A DNA stretch of 5,290 bases from an uncultured Eubacteriales bacterium (GTDB lineage Bacteria > Bacillota > Clostridia > Oscillospirales > Oscillospiraceae). The notes beneath the pieces are model-generated. The model was not told the origin of the DNA. It searched no databases and saw nothing but the letters and a program-made list of their open reading frames with translations. The DNA is taken from positions 1-5,290 of the forward strand of contig URPI01000151.1 in the NCBI GenBank assembly GCA_900549705.1, read 5' to 3'. The position numbers and the translations under genes were made by a program. Positions 1-5,290 of this stretch are shown in pieces (position 1 is the first letter of the stretch; every line of letters starts with the position of its first letter).

Positions 1-55
1 GCTTCGCATTCGCTCAGCAGCTCCCCCAAAGGGGGCGCCGAGGGCGCTTCGCGCC
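1..55 (+). repeat. Palindromic intergenic element, copy A
   Basis: A short GC-rich element made of the motif ATTCGCTCAGCAG (9-20 and just before), a CCCCC-AAA-GGGGG hairpin (23-35), and a second hairpin GGCGC-TTC-GCGCC (43-55). Related blocks occur on the minus strand at 5024-5079 (copy B, sharing ATTCGCT and GGGCGCTT.GCGCC) and 5240-5278 (copy C, sharing CGCTCAGCAGCT and the C5/G5 hairpin). It is therefore a repeat family rather than a one-off terminator. The left boundary is not visible because the element runs to the window edge. It lies 92 bp upstream of the arabinofuranosidase start in the same orientation. Its function is unknown. It could be a REP/MITE-like element, or it could end an upstream transcript, although there is no T-tract after the hairpins. 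Confidence 0.6.
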
Positions 56-61
56 ATGGTG

Positions 62-117
62 TGTGCCATTCATCCGGGCACAAGCGAAAATTCAATGTTT
101 CCGGCGGCACTGCCGCC
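62..117 (+). other. Leader of the GH51 gene with two small hairpins
   Basis: Between element A and the GH51 ribosome site there are two more inverted repeats: TGTGCC (62-67) with GGCACA (77-82), 9-nt loop, and GGCGGC (103-108) with GCCGCC (112-117), 3-nt ACT loop. No convincing -35/-10 pair is visible in 56-130. An AT-rich stretch at 121-135 contains TATAAA but has no partner 16-18 bp upstream. The gene may therefore be read from a promoter to the left of the window, or from a non-standard or activator-dependent one. The hairpins are clear in the sequence; any regulatory role is inference. Confidence 0.4.
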
Positions 118-131
118 CATACAAGATATAA

Positions 132-1655
<1,524 letters not shown>

Positions 1656-1660
1656 TCCCA

Positions 1661-1693
1661 TGTCCCCGGGAGCAGTTCCGGGGACATTTTTTC
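1661..1693 (+). terminator. Intrinsic terminator of the GH51 gene
   Basis: A 9-bp GC-rich stem, TGTCCCCGG (1661-1669) with CCGGGGACA (1678-1686), has an 8-nt loop and is followed at once by six T residues (1687-1692). It begins 5 nt after the stop codon. This is a textbook rho-independent terminator on the plus strand. It has no useful T-tract on the other strand, so it should not stop transcription coming from cbiK. Confidence 0.93.
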
Positions 1694-1800
1694 TTCCGGC
1701 TTCCGGCGGAAACCGTTGCAATCTGCTGAAAAATGGTGAGCTGCTGAGTTGCTGCCGTCAGAAAATCAAAATTCCGTCCACATTTTCAGAATATGGAAGA
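1693..1800. other. Convergent intergenic stretch without recognised signals
   Basis: About 108 bp between the two terminators of the convergent GH51 and cbiK genes. It has no ribosome site followed by a credible reading frame, no promoter pair and no strong inverted repeat. The long plus-strand reading frame that starts here (from 1660) is antisense to cbiK and has no protein-like features. Confidence 0.6.
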
Positions 1801-1831
1801 AGCACCGGCCTTTACAGCAAAAGCCGGTGCT
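1801..1831 (-). terminator. Probable intrinsic terminator of cbiK
   Basis: A 9-bp stem AGCACCGGC (1801-1809) with GCCGGTGCT (1823-1831) can be extended inward past a C/A mismatch by three T-A pairs, giving a 5-nt loop. Read on the minus strand it lies 17 nt beyond the cbiK stop codon. The following tract is only moderately T-rich (TCTTCC), so termination may be less efficient than at the GH51 terminator. The position right after the gene and the strong stem support the call. Confidence 0.75.
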
Positions 1832-1848
1832 CCCCGAAAAATGGGATA

Positions 1849-2703
1849 TTACTGTTTTTCCATCGCCGTCCGGGCGTGCTGCACCAGCAGGTTTTGAATG
1901 CCCGGCAGGGCGCCAAGCCCAAGCAGGTTACACTCCACCTGGTAGCCGGCGCGTGCAAAAATAGACTTCCAGGAGTCTTCGCCCTCACCGGCCATGTCAT
2001 TGTTGGCGTGGTCACCGGCGACAATCATCATGGGTTGCAGGAGCACCCGCTTATAGCTGCCCTGCTGCACCATCACGAGAAGGTCCTCCACCGAAGGGGA
2101 TGCCTCCACCGTGCCGATGAAACAGTTTCGCGTTCCGGCCTCCTGCAACACCCGCTGCATCTGAGGATAAACCTTGTTGGAGGCGGCCTCTGTGCCATGC
2201 CCCATGAAGCAGATGGCTGTCCCGCCGTCGTCATAAGCGGCGGTGGAAGCAATCAGCGCATCGGCAACAGCGCGGAAATCCGCTTCGGAGGACAATAGCG
2301 GCGCACCAACGGAAAGGAAATCAAAATGCCCCCGGTATTCCTCAATTTCCTCCACCATGTCGTGGTACTCAAACCCGTCCATCATGTGGGTGGGCTGCAC
2401 CACCAGATGCCGCACGCCGTTGGCAACTGCCCGGTCTAACGCCTGACGCACATTGTCCACGGCAAGCCCATCTCTCTTTTTGATGATGTTCAGAATGATT
2501 TGACTGGTGAAGCCCCGGCGCACGGAATAGTCCGGGAACGCCCGCTCCATTGCAGCCTCGATGGCGCCGATGGTGCTGCACCGGTTTTCGTTGTAGCTGG
2601 TGCCGAAGCTCACCACCAGCAGCTCCTTTTCCCCGATAGAATTCTGATTTCTGGGATTGTCCTGGCAAAGCGTCTGGCTTGCCGGAATGCTGTTTGCGTT
2701 CAT
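1849..2703 (-). CDS. cbiK: Sirohydrochlorin cobaltochelatase, CbiK type (anaerobic B12 pathway)
   Basis: This cytoplasmic class II chelatase inserts Co2+ into sirohydrochlorin without ATP, the first committed step of the oxygen-independent cobalamin route. The 284 residues form the two-lobed chelatase fold. The N-terminal lobe starts at ELLVVSFGTSYNENR (27-41), typical of CbiK. QPTHMMDGFEY (103-113) and the C-terminal-lobe motifs MGHGTE (167-172) and VAGDHANNDMAGE (228-240) follow. His169 and His232 are the best candidates for the two metal-binding histidines known from Salmonella CbiK (His145, His207); Glu199 in GTVE is another conserved acid. The first 26 residues are a polar extension before the fold and do not resemble a signal peptide. 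The start is supported by AAAGGAAGGA (2711-2720, minus strand), 7 nt before ATG. No other cob/cbi gene is visible, so the pathway context is missing here. The leader is only about 33 nt, too short for a cobalamin riboswitch. A ferro- or nickel-chelatase role is a less likely alternative. Confidence 0.93.
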   Translation of the reverse strand: MNANSIPASQTLCQDNPRNQNSIGEKELLVVSFGTSYNENRCSTIGAIEAAMERAFPDYSVRRGFTSQIILNIIKKRDGLAVDNVRQALDRAVANGVRHLVVQPTHMMDGFEYHDMVEEIEEYRGHFDFLSVGAPLLSSEADFRAVADALIASTAAYDDGGTAICFMGHGTEAASNKVYPQMQRVLQEAGTRNCFIGTVEASPSVEDLLVMVQQGSYKRVLLQPMMIVAGDHANNDMAGEGEDSWKSIFARAGYQVECNLLGLGALPGIQNLLVQHARTAMEKQ

Positions 2704-2742
2704 TGTCCATTCCTTCCTTTGTTTGATTATTCTGTCAGAAGA

Positions 2743-2771
2743 ATTGTAGCATATCCCGGAGTTACTTGCAA
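2743..2771 (-). promoter_or_regulatory. Sigma-A promoter of cbiK
   Basis: On the minus strand, TTGCAA (2771-2766) and TACAAT (2748-2743) are separated by exactly 17 bp, and TGC directly before the -10 gives an extended -10. Transcription should start near 2736, leaving a leader of about 33 nt up to the cbiK start codon. The -35 TTGCAA is a perfect palindrome. Confidence 0.82.
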
Positions 2772-2789
2772 TCCCTCCGTTGCCAGAAG

Positions 2790-2811
2790 CCTTTCGCCCT
2801 TACGGCAAAGG
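2790..2811. other. Inverted repeat in the divergent promoter region
   Basis: CCTTT-c-GCC (2790-2798) pairs with GGC-AAAGG (2804-2811) around a 5-nt CTTAC loop, giving 8 bp with one bulged C. It lies about 20 bp upstream of the cbiK -35 and about 48 bp upstream of the transporter -35, so neither promoter transcribes it. A protein-binding site is a more natural reading than an RNA hairpin. No known operator was recognised. Confidence 0.4.
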
Positions 2812-2830
2812 TATATTCGGGGCAGAGAAA

Positions 2831-2846
2831 GCAATTCCTGCAATTC
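2831..2846 (+). repeat. Tandem GCAATTC direct repeat
   Basis: GCAATTC occurs at 2831-2837 and again at 2840-2846, a 9-bp period. It ends 12 bp upstream of the -35 of the transporter promoter. A related GCAATCC occurs at 2768-2774, overlapping the cbiK -35. The spacing is compatible with a regulator binding between the divergent promoters, but no known operator was recognised. Confidence 0.35.
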
Positions 2847-2858
2847 ACCAAAAAATCC

Positions 2859-2886
2859 TTGCATAATTTCCCATTCGTGCTATAAT
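2859..2886 (+). promoter_or_regulatory. Sigma-A promoter of the ECF S-component gene
   Basis: TTGCAT (2859-2864) and a perfect TATAAT (2881-2886) are separated by 16 bp, with TGC directly before the -10 (extended -10). An A-rich stretch (2849-2856) precedes the -35. Transcription should start near 2893, giving a leader of about 127 nt. The AT-rich core stands out sharply from the GC-rich surroundings. Confidence 0.87.
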
Positions 2887-2892
2887 ACCCCC

Positions 2893-3019
2893 GTCCCGTT
2901 GGGGCGCTGTATTCCATGGGAAACGGCAGCTCCAGGCGCGGGGCAGACAACCGGCACAGCCGGAATAAACAATGCGTTGTATCCCGGAAGGTGGGAACGA
3001 CAGCAGGAAGGAATTGAAT
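2893..3019 (+). ncRNA. Structured 5' leader of the ECF S-component mRNA, possible cis-regulatory RNA
   Basis: The inferred leader of about 127 nt contains several inverted repeats. They are TTCC/GGAA around the loop ATG (2912-2922), with CCGT and ACGG able to extend that stem. CCGGC/GCCGG has a 3-nt ACA loop (2951-2963). A longer stem pairs 2976-2985 with 2993-3001, with one bulged A at 2981 and one G-U pair. Its 7-nt loop GGAAGGT ends 13 nt before the SD. I compared it by eye with cobalamin, TPP, FMN, preQ1-I/II, THF and ZTP riboswitch signatures and saw none of their conserved cores. The gene class (ECF S components) is often riboswitch-controlled. Structure is seen; ligand binding is speculation. 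Confidence 0.4.
3006..3011 (+). promoter_or_regulatory. Ribosome binding site that fixes the ECF S-component start
   Basis: GGAAGG lies 8 nt before the ATG at 3020. The upstream in-frame ATG at 2972 has no Shine-Dalgarno sequence, and the 16 residues it would add are charged and unlike a family N-terminus. The start at 3020 is therefore preferred. The same hexamer GGAAGG is repeated at 2986-2991 in a hairpin loop. Confidence 0.85.
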
Positions 3020-3625
3020 ATGAAAAACAAGAAGCTTCAGGTGTGGGTACGTCTGGCGCTGCTGGTGGCCATTGAGGTTGCCATGCGGCTGCTGGGTCTG
3101 GGCAAGGTTCCGGTGGGGCCGCTGAACATGAGTTTCCTGACGCTGCCCATAGCGGTGGGCGCGGTGTGCATGGGACCTGTGGCGGGCATGGTGCTGGGCA
3201 TGGTGTTCGGCCTGTTCAGCCTGTATGATGCCATTTCCGGCGTGGGCGGCATGACCACTGCTTTCTTCTCCGTTAGCCCTGTGAACACTGTGATTCTGTG
3301 CGTGGGAATGCGGATGCTCATGGGTCTGTGCTGCGGCCTGGTGTACCAGGGGGTGCGGAAGCTGGACAGCAAGGGCATCATCAGCTATTTCGTGGGCGCT
3401 GTCAGTGCGCCGCTGCTGAACACCCTGTTCTTCATGGGCTACATCATTCTGGTGTTCTACAACACCCAGACGGTGCAGGATTTGGTGGCAGCCAAGGGCG
3501 CAACCAATCCCATTATGTTTGTGGTGCTGCTGGTGGGCATCCAGGGGCTGGCGGAGGCTGGCGTGTGCGGCATTCTGGGCGGTATCGTCAGCAAGTCCGT
3601 GGATAAATTTCTGAAGTCCAAATGA
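3020..3625 (+). CDS. ECF transporter S component (substrate-binding membrane subunit), substrate unassigned
   Basis: This is the membrane-embedded substrate-capture subunit of an energy-coupling-factor vitamin importer. The 201 residues are almost entirely hydrophobic and fit about six membrane helices, near 9-28, 36-52, 54-72, 85-110, 119-147 and 163-191, the normal size for this superfamily. Helix 1 carries Ala13, Ala17 and Ala21 in an AxxxAxxxA pattern, which in group II systems packs against EcfT. The segment GKVPVGPLNMSF...LPIAVGAVCMGPVAG (28-56) is the typical helix 1-2 region. No EcfA, EcfA' or EcfT gene is nearby, so it would share a module encoded elsewhere. The substrate cannot be read with confidence. 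The overall look is closest, from memory, to the pantothenate-type/PF12822 S components and does not match QueT. Divergence from cbiK could hint at a tetrapyrrole or cobalt link, but that is weak. Most of the protein faces the lipid, so spurious similarity is a risk. Confidence 0.85.
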   Translation: MKNKKLQVWVRLALLVAIEVAMRLLGLGKVPVGPLNMSFLTLPIAVGAVCMGPVAGMVLGMVFGLFSLYDAISGVGGMTTAFFSVSPVNTVILCVGMRMLMGLCCGLVYQGVRKLDSKGIISYFVGAVSAPLLNTLFFMGYIILVFYNTQTVQDLVAAKGATNPIMFVVLLVGIQGLAEAGVCGILGGIVSKSVDKFLKSK

Positions 3626-3626
3626 C

Positions 3627-3670
3627 AATATTCCCCCGGTTTTCCATTTTGCGGAAAACCGGGGGATATT
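3627..3670. terminator. Bidirectional terminator between convergent genes
   Basis: A long hairpin pairs 3632-3645 (TCCCCCGGTTTTCC) perfectly with 3653-3666 around a 7-nt loop. Past one bulged T (3631) it extends by four more A-T pairs (3627-3630 with 3667-3670). On the plus strand it is followed by TATTTTA and starts 1 nt after the transporter stop. On the minus strand it begins immediately after the deaminase stop codon (3671-3673) and is followed by AATATTGTC. It very likely serves both transcripts, better on the plus strand. Confidence 0.88.
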
Positions 3671-4165
3671 TTATGCCTTCTCTTCTTCCGGGACAAAATC
3701 CAGCAGGATTTCCTTCCGGTCAAAATGCAGCTGGGTGAACCTGACTCCGGCGGCTTGCAGCATCCGCTTGGAGGCCAGATTGAGCATGGTGTCGCAGTAC
3801 TTGTCGGACAGGTACAGCACCTCCTTCACCCCGCTCTGGATGATGGCTTTGGCGCACTCGTTGCAGGGAAACAGCGCCACATACAATCGGCTACCTCGCA
3901 GGTCACGGCCATTGGCATTGAGAATTGCATTCAGCTCTGCATGAACCACATAGGGGTATTTGGTTTCTTCACCTTCCCGCGCCCAGGGGAAAACATCGTC
4001 GCTGCACCCTGTGGGCATCCCGTTGTAGCCGGTGGAGATGATGATGTTATCCGGCGAGACAATGCACGCACCAACCTGTGTGTTTGGGTCTTTGCTGCGT
4101 TTGGCTGCCAGCATGGCGATGCCCATAAAATATTCATCCCAGGTGATATAATCTTTTCGTTTCAT
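3671..4165 (-). CDS. Deoxycytidylate/cytidine deaminase-family enzyme (dCMP deaminase, ComEB-like)
   Basis: This zinc-dependent deaminase probably converts dCMP to dUMP, feeding thymidylate synthesis in the cytoplasm. The 164 residues match the usual family length. The N-terminal TWDEYFMGIAMLAAKRSKDPNTQVGA (8-33) and GYNGMPTGCSDD (46-57) are hallmarks of the dCMP-deaminase branch and separate it from small cytidine deaminases. The zinc site is His75 in VHAELNAI, with Glu77 as the proton-shuttling catalytic acid, plus Cys101 and Cys104 in PCNEC. All are intact. It follows lgt by 13 bp, and its AAAGGAGG (4173-4180, minus strand) overlaps the lgt stop codon, 7 nt before ATG, so the two are co-transcribed and possibly translationally coupled. 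The ComEB name from Bacillus is only by homology; no competence gene is nearby. Use of dCMP rather than another cytosine nucleotide is inferred from the family. Confidence 0.93.
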   Translation of the reverse strand: MKRKDYITWDEYFMGIAMLAAKRSKDPNTQVGACIVSPDNIIISTGYNGMPTGCSDDVFPWAREGEETKYPYVVHAELNAILNANGRDLRGSRLYVALFPCNECAKAIIQSGVKEVLYLSDKYCDTMLNLASKRMLQAAGVRFTQLHFDRKEILLDFVPEEEKA

Positions 4166-4178
4166 ATGATTTCCTCCT

Positions 4179-4991
4179 TTATGCTGCTTGCCGCTTCTGC
4201 CGGAAATGATTCCAAATCAGCGCGGCACTGGCAGCCACGCAGGTGATGATGGCAACCACCTGGCTGACCCGCAGGCTGCCCCAATAGAGGCTGTCCATCC
4301 GCAGTCCTTCAATCCAGCTGCGCCCCAGGCCGTACCAGGCGCAGTACAGCAGGGCTACCTGTCCGTTGTACTTCCGGTGGGTGAATGCCCGGTTCAGCAG
4401 CAGGAAGCCCGCAAGATTCCATACCGATTCATACAAAAAGGTGGGGTGGTAATACTCAAATGCCCCGGTGACGGTGTTGTACAGCCCCATGCGGAAAAAG
4501 CTGTCCGTGGCAGCGCCGAAGGCCTCCCGATTGAAGAAATTGCCCCACCTGCCCACGCACTGACCAATGAGAAACCCGGTGAGGGTCAAATCCAGAATAC
4601 CGAAGACGTTGACCTTTTTGATTTTGCAGAATATCAGCACGCCAATGACCGCGCCGATGACCGCACCATAGATGGCAATGCCGCCGTTCCAGATATACAG
4701 CACGGAAATAGGGTCATCCCGGTAGGATTCCCAGGTAAAGGCACAGTAGTAAATCCGGGCGCAGACAATGGCAAAGGGGGTAATCCACAGCACCCCGTCC
4801 ATCAGGTCATCCGGGGTGATGCCCACGCTGGTGCAGCGCTTTTGGGCATACAGCACCGCCAGAAACAGTCCCAGAGCAATCACCACACCGTACAGATGGA
4901 TGTCTAGCGATCCGATGGAAAAATAACGGGGCGGGTTCACTTCCAACCCCAGGAAGGGGAAGGAGATAACGGAATAATTGGCAGGATTCAT
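4179..4991 (-). CDS. lgt: Prolipoprotein diacylglyceryl transferase
   Basis: This inner-membrane enzyme transfers the diacylglyceryl group of phosphatidylglycerol to the lipobox cysteine of prolipoproteins, the first step of lipoprotein maturation. The 270 residues carry about seven hydrophobic segments. The Lgt signature is GRWGNFFNREAFG (147-159), with Arg148, Asn151, Asn154 and Glu156; Arg148 corresponds to essential Arg143 of E. coli. HPTFLYES (182-189) and the C-terminal GLGRSWIEGLR (221-231), with candidate functional arginines 224 and 231, are also present. WNGGIAIYG (101-109) has Tyr108 where E. coli has His103; from memory Tyr occurs here in other Firmicutes. The start is supported by AAGGAAG (4999-5005, minus strand), 7 nt before ATG. 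It is the first gene of a two-gene operon with the downstream deaminase. No clear promoter is visible within 200 bp upstream. Confidence 0.97.
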   Translation of the reverse strand: MNPANYSVISFPFLGLEVNPPRYFSIGSLDIHLYGVVIALGLFLAVLYAQKRCTSVGITPDDLMDGVLWITPFAIVCARIYYCAFTWESYRDDPISVLYIWNGGIAIYGAVIGAVIGVLIFCKIKKVNVFGILDLTLTGFLIGQCVGRWGNFFNREAFGAATDSFFRMGLYNTVTGAFEYYHPTFLYESVWNLAGFLLLNRAFTHRKYNGQVALLYCAWYGLGRSWIEGLRMDSLYWGSLRVSQVVAIITCVAASAALIWNHFRQKRQAA

Positions 4992-5023
4992 AATAGCACT
5001 TCCTTATGAAAAGGGAAATCTGT

Positions 5024-5079
5024 GGCGCAAAGCGCCCTTGCCTCCCCTGGAAGGGTGTTGCAGAGCGCAGCGAATCTTT
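5024..5079 (-). repeat. Palindromic intergenic element, degenerate copy B
   Basis: Read on the minus strand it gives GATTCGCTGCGCTCTGCA, then ACCCTTCCAGGGG (decayed C-rich/G-rich hairpin), then GGGCGCTTTGCGCC (5037-5024), a hairpin with a TTT loop. The order and sequence parallel copy A at 1-55, whose last block is GGGCGCTTCGCGCC. It lies about 33 bp upstream of the lgt start codon in the same orientation as lgt, just as copy A lies upstream of the GH51 gene. Whether it is a relic of a mobile element or a leader-RNA structure cannot be decided from one window. Confidence 0.5.
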
Positions 5080-5087
5080 CAAAATTG

Positions 5088-5106
5088 TGATTGCCGGTGG
5101 CAATCA
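5088..5106. other. Isolated 8-bp hairpin upstream of lgt
   Basis: TGATTGCC (5088-5095) pairs perfectly with GGCAATCA (5099-5106) around a 3-nt loop. Read on the minus strand it is followed by CAATTTTG, a short T-run, so it could be a weak terminator for a gene beyond the right edge that reads towards lgt. A protein-binding palindrome or part of the neighbouring repeat cluster are alternatives. Confidence 0.4.
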
Positions 5107-5140
5107 TTCCACTGTTAAAAGGTGCCGAACGAACGTGAGG

Positions 5141-5158
5141 CGGAGGGGGTTTACTCCG
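5141..5158. other. Small inverted repeat between the hairpin and element C
   Basis: CGGAG (5141-5145) pairs with CTCCG (5154-5158) around an 8-nt loop (GGGGTTTA). The stem is short and may be fortuitous in GC-rich DNA. The rest of 5107-5198 has no credible gene or clear promoter on either strand. Confidence 0.2.
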
Positions 5159-5198
5159 TTGAATGGAAAACGCTCCCGATTCCGCCCCGCCATTTGTA

Positions 5199-5290
5199 GG
5201 GGTCGCCTAGCAGGCGACCCGAGCGGCGCAGCCGCCTTGGCTTCCCCCGGGGGGAAGCTGCTGAGCGTAGCGAGGCTGATGAGGGGTGGC
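5199..5290 (-). repeat. Composite palindromic element, copy C (three tandem hairpins)
   Basis: Three adjacent perfect inverted repeats are GGGTCGCCT/AGGCGACCC with an AGC loop (5200-5220), GCGGC/GCCGC with a GCA loop (5223-5235), and GCTTCCCCC/GGGGGAAGC around one G (5240-5258). They are followed by GCTGAGCG and GCGAGGCTGATGAGG. On the minus strand the last part reads CGCTCAGCAGCTTCCCCC, the same core as copy A. The element reaches the right edge, so its outer boundary is unseen. It has no coding content. The array of hairpins and the relation to copies A and B mark it as a dispersed repeat. Confidence 0.65.

Noticed and set aside
1..55. Interpretation of the C5/G5 hairpins as ordinary rho-independent terminators or a CRISPR-like array
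   Set aside because: No T-tract follows the hairpins on either strand, and there are no regularly spaced direct repeats with unique spacers. The cross-window similarity fits a dispersed repeat better.
1660..2298. Plus-strand reading frame (212 aa) starting after the GH51 stop
   Set aside because: It begins at the GH51 terminator hairpin and runs antisense to cbiK. There is no Shine-Dalgarno sequence and no protein-like motif.
2972..3019. Upstream in-frame start for the S-component gene
   Set aside because: The ATG at 2972 has no Shine-Dalgarno sequence and adds 16 charged residues, and the ATG at 3020 has a good GGAAGG 8 nt upstream.
2893..3019. Cobalamin riboswitch between cbiK and the S-component gene
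   Set aside because: The context made this worth checking, but no B12-box-like GCCACTG core or associated conserved blocks are present on the plus strand, and the cbiK leader of about 33 nt is too short.
2762..3628. Long minus-strand reading frame (288 aa), antisense to the S-component gene
   Set aside because: The composition is extremely rich in His, Gln and Ala, as expected for the complement of a GC-rich hydrophobic gene. It has no ribosome site, covers both the transporter promoter and its leader, and shows no recognisable domain.
3725..4246. Plus-strand reading frame (173 aa), antisense to the deaminase
   Set aside because: It is complementary to a clearly functional deaminase with intact catalytic residues and has no independent support.
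4188..4907. Plus-strand reading frame (239 aa), antisense to lgt
   Set aside because: It lies entirely inside the secure lgt gene, is rich in Pro, Gln and His, and shows no domain or ribosome site.

Overview
The window looks like chromosomal DNA from a GC-rich (roughly high-50s %) gut Firmicute of the Oscillospiraceae/Ruminococcaceae type, such as the Faecalibacterium, Gemmiger or Subdoligranulum neighbourhood. This placement is an inference. It rests on the protein flavour, the strong AGGAGG-type ribosome sites, the low-GC promoters set in GC-rich DNA, and the hairpin-rich intergenic elements of the CGCTCAGCAG-CCCCC...GGGGG type, which I associate from memory with that group. No rRNA, tRNA, transposase, CRISPR array or phage gene is visible. 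Layout, left to right. Positions 1-146 hold a palindromic intergenic element (copy A) and the leader of a GH51 alpha-L-arabinofuranosidase gene (147-1655, +), which ends in a classic intrinsic terminator. A convergent gap of 193 bp follows. It contains that terminator, about 108 bp with no recognised signal, and the terminator of the next gene. A CbiK-type anaerobic cobaltochelatase gene (1849-2703, -) is transcribed divergently from an ECF-transporter S-component gene (3020-3625, +). The intergenic region between them carries one good sigma-A promoter for each gene, both with an extended -10, and a structured 127-nt leader on the transporter side. A nearly perfect hairpin (3627-3670) separates the transporter gene from a convergent two-gene operon on the minus strand: lgt (4179-4991) followed by a dCMP/CMP-deaminase-family gene (3671-4165). 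The gap in that operon is 13 bp, and the deaminase Shine-Dalgarno overlaps the lgt stop codon. The last 299 bp (4992-5290) contain no gene. They hold the lgt leader, a degenerate copy of the palindromic element (B), an isolated hairpin, and a composite of three adjacent hairpins (C) that runs off the window edge. How the genes relate: they are mostly unconnected housekeeping or metabolic units. The arabinofuranosidase releases L-arabinose from imported arabino-oligosaccharides in the cytoplasm. CbiK inserts cobalt into sirohydrochlorin (early cobalamin pathway), but no other cob/cbi gene is present here. The S component must borrow EcfA/EcfA'/EcfT encoded elsewhere. Lgt lipidates prolipoproteins, and the deaminase supplies dUMP for thymidylate synthesis. 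I find no convincing evidence of a wholly new system. The most interesting signals are non-coding: the three related palindromic elements, two of which lie directly upstream of genes in the same orientation as the gene, and the structured leader of the ECF S-component gene, where a hairpin loop repeats the Shine-Dalgarno sequence exactly.
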